Shown here piece by piece: positions 27,996 to 36,737 of a DNA stretch of 64,000 bases (position 1 is the stretch's first letter; each line of letters opens with the position of its first letter). The DNA is taken from assembly GCA_044867785.1 (NCBI GenBank), contig JBIOVM010000165.1, forward strand, positions 53,372 to 117,371, given 5' to 3'. The notes beneath the pieces were generated by a model. That model saw only the letters and a list, made by a program, of their open reading frames with translations. It ran no database searches and was not told where the DNA came from. The position numbers were made by a program, and so were the translations under genes. Source of the stretch: DASRDR01 sp044867785. GTDB lineage: Bacteria > Methylomirabilota > Methylomirabilia > Rokubacteriales > DASRDR01.

Positions 27996-29075
27996 CTAGG
28001 GAATCGGCCTCGGGGTCGGGGCCGGGCGCGTGATGTCGAGCTTCCGCATCCGGTTCCGCAGGGTGCTCGGGTTCAAGCCGAGGCGCTCGGCTGCCTGTCC
28101 GGGTCCCTCGATCGTCCACCGGCATCGCTCGAGCACCTGGACGATGTGAGCGCGCGTGACGTCCAGCAAGGACTCGACGGGAAAGAGCAAGCCGGTGTCA
28201 TCCCGGGCGTCGGCCCCTGACCCGAGCACCTCGTCGACGTGAAGGACCGACCCGTGCGACAGGATCAGCGCCCGCTCGATCACGTTCTGCAGTTCGCGGA
28301 CGTTTCCGGGCCAGTCATAGGCCTGGAGCGTGGCCATCGTGACCCTGGGAATCTTCGTGATGGCGCGCCCGAGCGACCGCTGGCGCGATTCGACGAAATG
28401 CCAGACGAGGAGGGGAATGTCCTCACGGCGGTCCCGGAGGGGTGGCACCTCGATGGGGAAGACGGCCAACCGATAGTAGAGGTCGGAGCGGAAGCGGCCC
28501 TCGCACATGTCGCGGCGCAGGTCCCGGTTCGTGGCGGCGATGACCCGCACACCGACCTTCCGCGTCACGGTCGCGCCGAGCCGCTCGATCACGCCGTCCT
28601 CGAGGACGCGGAGGAGCTTCGCCTGAAGGGGGAGGTCGAGCTCGCCGATCTCATCGAAGAGGAGGGTGCCCCCGTCGGCGAGCTCGAAGCGGCCGGGCTT
28701 GGCCTGGCTCGCGCCGGTGAAGGCGCCCTTCTCGTGTCCGAAGAGCTCGCTCTCGATGAGCGCGGCGGGCAGGGCCGCGCAGTTCACCGCGATGAAAGGG
28801 CCGTCGCGCTGGGGGCCGTGCGTGTGAAGGGCGCGGGCGAGCAGCTCCTTGCCGGTGCCGGTCTCCCCGAGGAGCAGCACGGGCGCGCTGGTGTCGGCGA
28901 CCCGGCGAACCTTCTCCAGGGCCGCGTGGAGGGCGGCGCTCTGCCCGACGATCTCGCTGAAGTCCCGAACCTCGCCGAGCTCGGCTTTGAGGTATGCACG
29001 CTCGGCCTCCAGACGCTCGCGTAGCAGGTCGTTCTCCGCCAACACCGTGCGAAGGGAGGTGGCACTATCGTTCAT
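27996..29075 (-). CDS. Sigma-54-dependent transcriptional activator without a sensory domain
   Basis: A 359-residue bacterial enhancer-binding protein. A short coiled-coil N-terminus leads into the AAA+ domain: Walker A GETGTGKE (70-77), the sigma-54 contact loop GAFTGA (117-122), Walker B LLFDEIGEL (138-146), and the WPGNVREL sensor-2 region. A Fis-type helix-turn-helix (ERLGLNPSTLRNRMRKL) closes the protein. It lacks the two GAF domains of the paralogue at 36718-38826, to which the rest is very similar, also at DNA level. Without an N-terminal regulator it may be constitutively active or controlled by expression. It is divergent from the gene at 29500. Confidence 0.93.
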   Translation of the reverse strand: MNDSATSLRTVLAENDLLRERLEAERAYLKAELGEVRDFSEIVGQSAALHAALEKVRRVADTSAPVLLLGETGTGKELLARALHTHGPQRDGPFIAVNCAALPAALIESELFGHEKGAFTGASQAKPGRFELADGGTLLFDEIGELDLPLQAKLLRVLEDGVIERLGATVTRKVGVRVIAATNRDLRRDMCEGRFRSDLYYRLAVFPIEVPPLRDRREDIPLLVWHFVESRQRSLGRAITKIPRVTMATLQAYDWPGNVRELQNVIERALILSHGSVLHVDEVLGSGADARDDTGLLFPVESLLDVTRAHIVQVLERCRWTIEGPGQAAERLGLNPSTLRNRMRKLDITRPAPTPRPIP

Positions 29076-29499
29076 TCCGAAGTTTCCTCCTCGGAGAGCA
29101 CCGGATATCCCGATGGCGTCTGCCCCCGTCGCCCGCGTGAGTAATGCGCGGGTGCCGCGGGCGGAACGGCATATCGAAGTCGGCGGCCGGTACGGGTCAA
29201 TTGGAGGGGACAGGGTGCAGTGCTAACACCTTGGACTAGCGGGCGTCTATAAGACCTTGGTCCTATTCCGGTCACGGGCACTCTTTCGGTCCCTGGCCCG
29301 TGGTATCCTCGCGAAATGAAACTCTTATCTCTGACAGACGCCTGGCGTAGCCGGAGCGTTCGATAGCCCCCTGCACTCCGCGCTCGGGTCGAGTCTCTAC
29401 TCATATCTTCCCCGCGGGGATCATGAGGGGGTTGCGCTCGGGAAGTCCCGAGGGAATCCGCAAATTTCTCCAAAACGGCTCGATCCTCCGACAGGTGCC
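29076..29499. other. Divergent intergenic region between activator and AAA regulator
   Basis: These 424 bases carry no credible gene and are more AT-rich than their surroundings. They should contain promoters for both flanking genes. A weak -24/-12-like match (AGGTGTT-AGCA-CTGCA, minus strand, 29231-29216) faces the activator gene. The 3' end carries a copy of a 35-bp repeat (29441-29475). Confidence 0.4.
29441..29475 (+). repeat. 35-bp direct repeat, copy 1
   Basis: GGAAGTCCCGAGGGAA followed by TCCGCAAATTTCTCCAAAA matches 30 of 35 positions with 32640-32674. The two copies flank the AAA regulator gene and the small gene at 32353. Copy 1 ends 24 bases before the regulator's GTG start. Confidence 0.7.
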
Positions 29500-32340
29500 G
29501 TGATCGAGTTTCCGCCCTACCGATTGGATGAGCGTGCGGGACGTCTCTGGCGCGAGGACCGCCCGGTGGAGTTGCGACCCAAGGCCTGGGCTCTGCTACG
29601 CTATCTGGCCGAACGCCCCGACACGCTGGTCACGAAGGAAGAGCTGCATGCGTCCGTCTGGGGCGACATCGTGGTGTCGGACGATACGCTTACGCAGACG
29701 CTCGGCGAACTTCGGCGGGCTCTTCAGGACGATCCGCGAGCACCGCACATCATCGAGACCGTCCACCGACGGGGGTTCCGCTTCATCGCCGGAGTGCAGG
29801 GGCCCGGGAACCGGGGACCGACGTCGGCGGTCGTGCCCCCGCCCGTCGCGGGGGCGGGCTCCCCCGTGACCCTGGTGGGCCGCGAAACCGAGCTCGCGAC
29901 GCTCCGGGCCATCCTCCAGACCGCGTCCGCCGGCGAGCGCCAGGTGGTGTTCATGCAGGGCGAGCCCGGCATCGGCAAGACCTCCATCGTCGAGGCCTTC
30001 CTGCACTCGCTGCGGGCGTCGGCCGACGGCGTCCTGATCGGGTATGGCCAGTGCGTGGAGCAGCACGGCGAGCGGGAGCCCTACATGCCGGCCCTGGAGG
30101 CCCTGGAGCGGCTGAGCCACGGACCGGCCCGCGACCGGCTGCTCTCCACGCTGCGCGCCGTCGCCCCGAGCTGGCTGGGGCGGATGCCCTCGCTCCACTC
30201 GTCCGCCGACGCGGAGCGGCCCGGGCGCGGAGACACCGACACGACGCCCCACCGCATGCTGCGCGAGTTCGCGAGCCTGGTGGAGGCGATCTCGGTCGAT
30301 CGCCCGCTGGTGCTGGTCCTGGAGGACCTGCACTGGAGCGACCAGGGCACGACGGATCTCGTATCGGTGCTCGCGCAGCGGCCCGATCGGGCGCGAGTCA
30401 TGCTCCTGGGCACCTATCGGCCGGCGGAGGCGACGGTGCTCGACCACCCGTTCGCCCGGGTCGTGGCGACGCTGCGCACGCACCGTCAGTGCCGGGAGCT
30501 CGCGCTCGAGTACCTGAGCCGGAGCCACGTGACGGCGTATCTGCAGGATCGTTTCCGCGGCGCGCCGGTCGACGACGACGTCGTTGCCGTCGTCCACGCG
30601 CACACGGACGGGAATCCCCTCTTCATGGTGAGGCTGGTCGAGCATCTCCTGGATCGCGGCTGGCTGGCCGAAGACGGGGGTGTCTGGCGACTGTCCGCCG
30701 ACCGCGCGGCGATCGAGCAGGAGGTCCCGGACGACATCCAGCGGCTCATCGAGGGACAGCTCCGGTTGGTGTCGCGCGCCGAGCGAGACGTGCTCGAGGT
30801 CGCGAGCGTCGGCGGGGTGACCTTTGACGCGCCGGCGGTGGCCGCGGGCCTCGGCCGTCCACCGGACGAGGTCGAGGCGCTCTGCGAAGAGCTGTGCCGC
30901 CCGCGCCGCTGGCTCCACCACCGCCGGAGCGTCGAGTGGCCGGACGGCACTCTCGCGGTTCGCTACGTGTTCGGGCACGCTCTCTATCAGCGCGTGCTCT
31001 ACGACCGACTCTCACCGAGCCGGCGGGCGATCCTGCACCAGCAGGTCGGCGAACGGCTGGAGGCCGGGTACGCGACCCGGACCGCCGAGGTGTCGGGCGA
31101 GCTGGCCATCCATTTCCAGCGCAGCCGGGATCGATACCGCGCCGTCGCGTACCTCGAGCAAGCCGCGAGGCGGGCGTACGACCGGCTCGCCAGCCGCGAC
31201 GCGGTTGCGTCTCTCGATTCGGCCCTTCGGCTCCTCGCGGAGCTGCCGGACACGCCCGAGCGCGCCCGGGACGAGCTGCGCCTCCGCCAGCTGTACACCG
31301 TCGGGCTGTCCCAGACCGCCGGGTACGTGGCCGAGGCATTGCTCGAGAACCTGACGCGCACGCGAAGCCTCTGCCAGAAGCTTGCGGAGCCCGCCGCGCT
31401 CTTCGACGTCCTCTGCGCGCTCTGCCTGGCGTACAGCACCGGCGGTGACTTGCGCGAGGCGGAACGGGTCGGCGAGCAACTGTCGCCGCTTTCAGAGCAG
31501 CTGAACCCGTCCGCCGTGGTGGAGGCCTCCTTCCTCCGAGGGGGGGTTGCCTTGTGGGGCGGCGACCTGGATGCCGCGGAACGCTTCCTGGCCAAGGCGC
31601 TATCGTCGCCGGTGAGTCCTGAGGAGGCGGATCGACCCTACGGAGTCAATCCTCTCGTTGCGGCGCGGTCCTTCGAAAGCGTGCGCCGATGGGTGCGCGC
31701 CGAACCGGATCGTGCGCGGGCCGTGCAAGGGGAGGCCTTGGCGCTGGCCGACCGGCTCGGCCGCCCCTTCACGGTCGCCCACGCCGCGGCGTATGCCGCG
31801 CTTCTATACGTGCTCGAGGGCGAGTGGAAGGAGGCAGCGACGACGGCCACCAGGGCGGTCGATCTCTCGGACGAGTACGGCTTCCCGGTGTGGTCCGGGA
31901 TGGGGCTCGTCAGTCGTGGCCGGGCGCTCGTCGAGCAGGGCGAGGGTGAGCGAGGCCTCACGGAGATCCGCGAGGGCCTCGACGGGCTGCGGCGGGCCAA
32001 GATACGGCTCGCCGCTCCGCTGGGGTTCTCCTTGCTCGCCGGGGCATGTCTACGGCTGGACCGCGTGGATGAGGGACTCGCCGCCACCGACACCGGGTTG
32101 ACCCACTGTCGCGACACCGCCGTCCGCCTCTTCGAGGCCGAGCTCTGGCGCGTCAGGGGAGAGTTGATCCTCCGAGGGGCCCGCGGGAAGACGCGCCCGC
32201 AGCCGGGCGCGATCCGTCAATCGGAGGAGTGCTTCGAGAAGGCTCGAGCGGTGGCGCGTGCCCAGGGGGCGCACATGCTGGAGCGGCGCGCCAGCCGGCG
32301 GGACCCCGGGGCCGCCGCGCCGCGCAAGTCGTCACGCTGA
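29500..32340 (+). CDS. Winged-helix AAA ATPase transcriptional regulator
   Basis: A 946-residue regulator starting at GTG 29500. Residues 1-100 form an OmpR/CadC-type winged helix (VELRPKAWALLRYLA, then TLTQTLGELRRAL and IIETVHRRGFRF). An AAA ATPase follows, with Walker A GEPGIGKTS (154-162) and Walker B LVLVLEDLHWSD (270-281). The C-terminal half is a helical TPR-like array. The end diverges from the usual ECFxxAxxxARxQxAxMLELRAA pattern directly after MLERRA, so the last 50-60 residues typical of the family appear lost or out of frame. No cognate signal or target is evident. Confidence 0.85.
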   Translation: MIEFPPYRLDERAGRLWREDRPVELRPKAWALLRYLAERPDTLVTKEELHASVWGDIVVSDDTLTQTLGELRRALQDDPRAPHIIETVHRRGFRFIAGVQGPGNRGPTSAVVPPPVAGAGSPVTLVGRETELATLRAILQTASAGERQVVFMQGEPGIGKTSIVEAFLHSLRASADGVLIGYGQCVEQHGEREPYMPALEALERLSHGPARDRLLSTLRAVAPSWLGRMPSLHSSADAERPGRGDTDTTPHRMLREFASLVEAISVDRPLVLVLEDLHWSDQGTTDLVSVLAQRPDRARVMLLGTYRPAEATVLDHPFARVVATLRTHRQCRELALEYLSRSHVTAYLQDRFRGAPVDDDVVAVVHAHTDGNPLFMVRLVEHLLDRGWLAEDGGVWRLSADRAAIEQEVPDDIQRLIEGQLRLVSRAERDVLEVASVGGVTFDAPAVAAGLGRPPDEVEALCEELCRPRRWLHHRRSVEWPDGTLAVRYVFGHALYQRVLYDRLSPSRRAILHQQVGERLEAGYATRTAEVSGELAIHFQRSRDRYRAVAYLEQAARRAYDRLASRDAVASLDSALRLLAELPDTPERARDELRLRQLYTVGLSQTAGYVAEALLENLTRTRSLCQKLAEPAALFDVLCALCLAYSTGGDLREAERVGEQLSPLSEQLNPSAVVEASFLRGGVALWGGDLDAAERFLAKALSSPVSPEEADRPYGVNPLVAARSFESVRRWVRAEPDRARAVQGEALALADRLGRPFTVAHAAAYAALLYVLEGEWKEAATTATRAVDLSDEYGFPVWSGMGLVSRGRALVEQGEGERGLTEIREGLDGLRRAKIRLAAPLGFSLLAGACLRLDRVDEGLAATDTGLTHCRDTAVRLFEAELWRVRGELILRGARGKTRPQPGAIRQSEECFEKARAVARAQGAHMLERRASRRDPGAAAPRKSSR

Positions 32341-32352
32341 CGCGATCGTCAT

Positions 32353-32604
32353 TCAGGCGTCGTCCGGGCTGTCCGCGACGGCGAGCATCGCCGTGATCCA
32401 CGCGAGCAGCTCGTCGGCCGACGCGAACCGCGAACGGCGCCCCGTCTGAAGATGCTCGACCCGCCCGGTGGTGATCCCGAGTCGGAGGTCGGTGTCCGCA
32501 CTGAACTGCACGACGAACGACTTCGCATACGGGAGCGCCGACTGAGTATGGCCCCGGCCGAGGTCGGGGCTCTCCGCCCCCTGATGAGCAGCGTCGTGCG
32601 CCAT
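32353..32604 (-). CDS. Small conserved-type hypothetical protein
   Basis: An 83-residue protein from ATG 32604. The core (ALPYAKSFVVQFSADTDLRL, TTGRVEHLQTGRRSRFAS, ADELLAWITAML) has the look of a compact alpha/beta protein, and I recall similar small hypothetical proteins in environmental genomes, though I cannot name a family. It converges on the AAA regulator, with 12 bases between the stops. The start is uncertain because a second frame (MMSTDEAWRTTLLIRG) overlaps its N-terminus. Confidence 0.6.
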   Translation of the reverse strand: MAHDAAHQGAESPDLGRGHTQSALPYAKSFVVQFSADTDLRLGITTGRVEHLQTGRRSRFASADELLAWITAMLAVADSPDDA

Positions 32605-32639
32605 GCTTCGTCCGTTGACATCATGCCCCCCGGTGGCGC

Positions 32640-32674
32640 GGAAGTCCCAAGGGAACCCCCAAATTTGGCCAAAA
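32640..32674 (+). repeat. 35-bp direct repeat, copy 2
   Basis: GGAAGTCCCAAGGGAA then CCCCCAAATTTGGCCAAAA, 30/35 identical to 29441-29475. It contains the palindrome CCAAATTTGG. It lies just after the stop of the ABC solute-binding gene. On the minus strand both copies read KF..SLGTS with synonymous third-base changes, so an ancient coding origin is possible. Confidence 0.7.
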
Positions 32675-32675
32675 T

Positions 32676-34310
32676 CTAGCGCTCGATCCACACGTTGGCG
32701 TACCGGACCAGGGTGGCCGGGAGCTGCTCCCAGTTCCGCACGTTCGCGCGCGAGGCCGAGACGTAGTTGGCGTGCACCGTGTAGATGTAGGTCGCCTCCG
32801 GGGTGACGAGGTCGAACAGCTGCCGGTAGAGCTGGTCCCGCTTGTCGGTCGACGGCTCGCCCCGGGCCTCGTCCAGTATCCTGTCGATCGGCGCGCTCTC
32901 GAAGCCCACCCACCCGGCTGTCCCCTTGCGGTGGAACCAGTAGACCGTCGAGTCGGTATCGGGACTCACGATGGCGGCGTCCCGGAGGGCCGCCCGAAAG
33001 TTCTTCTTCGTCACGTCCGGGCCGAAGAAGCGCGCGTTGAACGTGCCCCAATCGAGACCCTGGATCTCCACCTTGATGCCGACGCGGGCGAGTTGGCCGG
33101 AGACGATCTCCAGCTCTCGCCGGAGCTGGGGCTTGTCGTTGACGATGATGGGCATGCTCACCCCATCGGGGTAGCCGGCTTCGGCCAGGAGCTGCTTCGC
33201 GCGACCCACGTCGCCCCCGTACGGATACCAGACCTTGTTCGTGTAGCCGACGAATCCCTTCGGGGTGGGGATGTTCGTGGGCACCGCGTGCCCGTGGTAC
33301 ACCTCGGACACGATGGCGTTCCGATTGATGGCGTAGGCCACGGCCTGCCGCACGAGCCGATTGCCGACGACCGGATCCTTGGGGTTGAACGCCACGAAGT
33401 CGAACGCCTGGCCGGGCACCGAGTGAACGGCGACTCCCGGAGTCCGCCGCAGCTCGTCGAGATCCTTGAACTGCGGCGCGAAGATCGCGTCGAGGCCGCC
33501 GGTCCTGAGAAGGTTCTGGCGGACGAAGGGGTCCCTGACGACCTTGAACTCGATGCCGTCGAGATAGGGCCGCCCCGGCTGCCAGTACTTCTCGAACCGC
33601 GTGACGACGATCTCGCTTCCGTCCCTCCAGTCCTTGAATTCGAACGGGCCGGCCCCCACGGGGTTTCGCTCGAACTTCTCTCGTCCCATGTCCTCAAAGG
33701 CCTTCTTCGAGATCACATTGCCGCCCACGGAGCCCAGCGAGGTCAGCTGGAACGGCTGATACGGCTGAGTGAGGTGAATGGCGACGGTGTAGCGGTCAAC
33801 GACCTCTGCCCCCTGCACGGACGACCAGACGAAGCTCCCCGTGTGCTTCTTCTCGATCGTCGTGTTGATGGTGAAGACCACATCGTCGGCGGTCATCTCC
33901 CCATAGCCCTTGTGGAACTGGACACCCTGGCGCAGCTTCACGAGCCAGGTCTTGGCGTCCTTGGGGCTCCAGGACACTGCGAGGCCCGGCTTGACGGTGT
34001 TTGTCGTGTAGTCGGTCACGCAGAGGGTGTCGTAAATGGCCGCCATCACGATCCCGAGCCCCTGGTCGCCTCCCGTCATGGTGCCGCTGAGGGTGAGTGG
34101 CTCCGTGTGCAACCCGAAGCGGAGGGTTCCCCCGCGCCGGGGGGGCTGGGCCTCGGCCGGCGCGGCCAGGCTGCGGAGCCACCCTCCGCGATCGCCCACT
34201 GACGCCAGAGCGGCGGCGCCCGTGCCGATCCGCGCGGCCTGGCTGAAGAAGCCGCGCCGGGTCAGCCTCCATCTCCTCGACCCCGCCGTCTGACCGCGAC
34301 CGTCGTTCAT
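32676..34310 (-). CDS. ABC transporter substrate-binding protein (DppA/OppA family), Tat-exported
   Basis: A 544-residue periplasmic binding protein of the SBP_bac_5 family for peptides or similar solutes. The twin-arginine signal is TRRGFF at 17-22, followed by a hydrophobic stretch (GTGAAALASV). The mature part starts GGTLRFGLHTEPLTL and shows the family pattern (ADDVVFTINTTI, RNPVGAGPFEFKDW, FNPKDPVVGNRLVRQAVAYA). GGAGG eight bases upstream selects ATG 34310 over a longer start. It is the last gene of a permease-permease-binding protein operon. Tat export suggests that folding or cofactor loading happens before export. Confidence 0.93.
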   Translation of the reverse strand: MNDGRGQTAGSRRWRLTRRGFFSQAARIGTGAAALASVGDRGGWLRSLAAPAEAQPPRRGGTLRFGLHTEPLTLSGTMTGGDQGLGIVMAAIYDTLCVTDYTTNTVKPGLAVSWSPKDAKTWLVKLRQGVQFHKGYGEMTADDVVFTINTTIEKKHTGSFVWSSVQGAEVVDRYTVAIHLTQPYQPFQLTSLGSVGGNVISKKAFEDMGREKFERNPVGAGPFEFKDWRDGSEIVVTRFEKYWQPGRPYLDGIEFKVVRDPFVRQNLLRTGGLDAIFAPQFKDLDELRRTPGVAVHSVPGQAFDFVAFNPKDPVVGNRLVRQAVAYAINRNAIVSEVYHGHAVPTNIPTPKGFVGYTNKVWYPYGGDVGRAKQLLAEAGYPDGVSMPIIVNDKPQLRRELEIVSGQLARVGIKVEIQGLDWGTFNARFFGPDVTKKNFRAALRDAAIVSPDTDSTVYWFHRKGTAGWVGFESAPIDRILDEARGEPSTDKRDQLYRQLFDLVTPEATYIYTVHANYVSASRANVRNWEQLPATLVRYANVWIER

Positions 34311-34386
34311 GCGCGCCTCCTCCATGCTCGCGTGTCGCCGTGGCCTCGGCCGTCTTCTGGCCCGTCCTGCCGCGTCTCCCTCCGGC

Positions 34387-35295
34387 TCACCACGTGCCCC
34401 GCGGATCGAGCGCGTCCCGAAGTCCGTCACCGACCAGGTTGATCGCCAGGACAACCAGGGACAGGACCGACCCCACGATGCCCGGATACCAGGCCGCCTG
34501 GGCGAGGTAGTCGCGGGCGTCGCTCAGCATCAGGCCCCAGCTCGGCGTGGGCGGCTGGGTGCCGATCCCCAGGAAGCTCAAGGCTGCCTCGGCGAGGATC
34601 GCTTCTCCGAAACTGAAGCTCGCCTGCACCATGACGACCCCCAGGATGCTCGGCAGCACGTGCCACCGCAGGATGCGCCCATCTCCCGCACCCACGGCGA
34701 CGGCCGCGGTCACGTACCCCTCCTCACGGGCCGCGAGCACGCCCACTCGCACCAGGCGAACGTACCGCGGCGTGTACACAATCCCGAGGGCGATCATGAC
34801 ACTGTGGACGTTGGCTCCGAGTGCGGCCATCATGGCCATCGCCAGCAGGATCGGGGGGAACGCGAAGACGGCGTCGGTTGCCCGCATCAGCAATGTGTCG
34901 GCGAGGCCCCGGTAGTAGCCCGAGAGGACCCCAAGCACGAGGCCACCCGCGAGGGCGATGGTGACCGCGACTACGCCGACGAGAAGCGACGTCCGGCTGC
35001 CATGAACGATGCGGCTGAGGACGTCCCGGCCGAGGGAATCCAACCCGAAGGGGAACGCGCGGCCGGGAGGCGTCAGGGCTGGTCCGAGGCCTTGCTCGAT
35101 CGGGTCATACGGCGTCAGTACGGGTGCGAAGGCGGCGGCCACCAGGAAGATCATCAGGACGGCGGCGCCCACGAAACCCGAGAGGCGCCGTCCGATCCGC
35201 CGGAAGGGTGATTGTCGTCGCTGTCCGGCGCCCCGGGGGCCGAGGAGAAGTGCTGTGGTTCCGGCGGCCTCCCCGGCGGTGGCCTGTCCTGTCAC
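34387..35295 (-). CDS. ABC transporter permease (DppC family)
   Basis: A 302-residue inner-membrane permease. The N-terminal helix is followed by PFGLDSLGRDVLSRIVHGSRTSL, the DppC/OppC signature, and the EAA loop that contacts the ATPase (EGYVTAAVAVGAGDGRILRWHVLP). The C-terminus LVGDGLRDALDPRGTW is also typical. It lies 66 bases after the DppB-like gene and 76 bases before the binding protein. No ATP-binding subunit is encoded nearby. Confidence 0.93.
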   Translation of the reverse strand: MTGQATAGEAAGTTALLLGPRGAGQRRQSPFRRIGRRLSGFVGAAVLMIFLVAAAFAPVLTPYDPIEQGLGPALTPPGRAFPFGLDSLGRDVLSRIVHGSRTSLLVGVVAVTIALAGGLVLGVLSGYYRGLADTLLMRATDAVFAFPPILLAMAMMAALGANVHSVMIALGIVYTPRYVRLVRVGVLAAREEGYVTAAVAVGAGDGRILRWHVLPSILGVVMVQASFSFGEAILAEAALSFLGIGTQPPTPSWGLMLSDARDYLAQAAWYPGIVGSVLSLVVLAINLVGDGLRDALDPRGTW

Positions 35296-35361
35296 CGAAA
35301 AGCCGGGCGAGCCGGCGGCCCCGCAGCGGCGATGGATCCCCTGCCGTGCGTCGCCATCGGG

Positions 35362-36306
35362 TCAGGCATGGCGAATGCGCGGATCCAGCGCCGAGTAGAG
35401 CAGGTCGGTCGCGAGGTTGACGACGATGAAGAGCAGGCCGACCAGGAGGGTGATGCCCTGGACGACCGGCAGGTCGCGGCTGACGATCGACTCGACCAGC
35501 AGGGAGCCAATACCGGGCAGGGCAAAGATCGTCTCGATGAGCACCGAGCCCCCGAGCAGATAGACGGCGTTGATCGCGATTTGGGTGACGACCGGCAGCA
35601 TCGCATTGCGAAGGGCGTGGCGGCCGCTCACCATCCACTCGCCCAGGCCCTTGGCCCGCGCCGTCCGCACGTAGTCCTGCTCGAGGACCTCCAGCATGCT
35701 GGCGCGCGTGATCCGCGACAGGAGCGCGGTGTAAGCGGCGCCGAGCGCGATGGTGGGCATGATCAGGTTCGCGAGCGTCTCGGGCGCCCGCAGGACGTCG
35801 ATGGAGAAGGCCGCGATCGGCACCAGGCGGAGCTCGACGCCAAGGATCACCATCAGGACGAGAGCCAGGAAGTAGTTGGGGACGGACGCGCCCACGATGG
35901 CGAGGGCGCCGACCAGGTAGCTTCCCGGGCGGCCTCGCCGGAGGGCGGCGTAGATTCCGCCGGCGACTCCCACGAGCACGGAGAAGAGGGTGGCGCTCGC
36001 GGCGAGCGTGAGGGTGGTCGGGACGCGGGCCAGGATCATGTCGGCCACCGGCCGCCGGGTCCGAAGCGACTTGCCGAGGTCACCCTGAGCCACTCGCCCC
36101 AGCCACCGCGGGTACCGGATGTAGAGCGGCTGATCCAGGTCCAGCTCGTGGCGAACCTGCTCGATCAGCTCGGTGGTCGCCGAGGGGCCCATCATGATCG
36201 CGATGGGATCCCCGCCGGTCACCTGGAGCAGGCCGAAGACCAGCACGGTGATCAGGAGCAGGGTCGGTACGATCTGAAGGATGCACCGAACGACGTATGT
36301 CCCCAT
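35362..36306 (-). CDS. ABC transporter permease (DppB family)
   Basis: A 314-residue permease starting at ATG 36306, first gene of the transporter operon. It has the DppB N-terminus (RCILQIVPTLLLITVLVFGLL), a DLDQPLYIRYPRWLGRVAQGDLGKS loop and the EAA loop (EQDYVRTARAKGLGEWMVSGRHALRNA). The C-terminal ATDLLYSALDPRIRHA is characteristic. It pairs with the DppC-like protein to form the channel for the Tat-exported binding protein. A longer open frame upstream is not supported by family length. Confidence 0.93.
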   Translation of the reverse strand: MGTYVVRCILQIVPTLLLITVLVFGLLQVTGGDPIAIMMGPSATTELIEQVRHELDLDQPLYIRYPRWLGRVAQGDLGKSLRTRRPVADMILARVPTTLTLAASATLFSVLVGVAGGIYAALRRGRPGSYLVGALAIVGASVPNYFLALVLMVILGVELRLVPIAAFSIDVLRAPETLANLIMPTIALGAAYTALLSRITRASMLEVLEQDYVRTARAKGLGEWMVSGRHALRNAMLPVVTQIAINAVYLLGGSVLIETIFALPGIGSLLVESIVSRDLPVVQGITLLVGLLFIVVNLATDLLYSALDPRIRHA

Positions 36307-36518
36307 GCGATCGCCCAGACCCGGGTTCAACCGGCGACGTCTTCCCGACGGCAGGTAGGATAGCGCGGAACAGAGGCCGGCCGGCAGCAACTCGCTCGAG
36401 ACGCCGATCGGGTCGCGGATCTTCGGGGCGCCGGAGCACAGTGGGCGCCGGCTCGCCATCCGCCCCGACGGCGGCCTCGCGTGGCCGAGCCTTCCCCGAT
36501 CGGCACACTTGGAGGCGT

Positions 36519-36737
36519 GTGGCCACGATCCCGTGGAGGCTCTTGTACGAGCACGCCGATCCGTACACCGAGGAGGACCGGCCGCGTGCGCGACGGCGGC
36601 TGGACCACGCCGGGCTCGAGGAACGGGAGCGCCTGCCCACGGCGCTCCGGCGCCGCCGGGCCCTCGCCGCGAACGGAAGGCCGACTCGGCGCGGCGACGG
36701 CGGCGCGCGCCGCTGGCCTACCGGTCCGGGCGCCTGA
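36519..36737 (+). CDS. Possible small hypothetical protein
   Basis: GTG 36519 opens a 72-residue frame with GGAGG at 36511-36515, only three bases away. The protein begins MATIPWRLLYEHADPYTEED and continues as a highly charged Arg/Glu/Ala helix. The compact, plausible N-terminus suggests a real small gene, but the tail is GC-driven Arg/Gly. It overlaps the 3' end of the convergent activator gene by 20 bases. Function unknown. The remaining bases of the gap (36307-36518) show no gene and should hold the ABC operon promoter. Confidence 0.35.
   Translation: MATIPWRLLYEHADPYTEEDRPRARRRLDHAGLEERERLPTALRRRRALAANGRPTRRGDGGARRWPTGPGA

Noticed and set aside
29216..29231. Minus-strand sigma-54-like site before the activator at 27996-29075
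   Set aside because: Spacing is right (AGGTGTT-AGCA-CTGCA) but the -24 element is poor; kept only as a note in the intergenic entry.
29072..29473. 133-codon minus-strand ORF upstream of the activator (MEKFADSLGTS...)
   Set aside because: Arg/Pro-rich with no protein pattern beyond the repeat-derived first residues; it covers the promoter region of two divergent genes.
36436..36449. GC-N10-CC pattern (minus-strand sigma-54-like site) upstream of the dppB-type gene
   Set aside because: On the minus strand it reads CGGCGCC-CACT-GTGCT, with too many mismatches in the -24 and -12 elements; chance is likely at this GC content.
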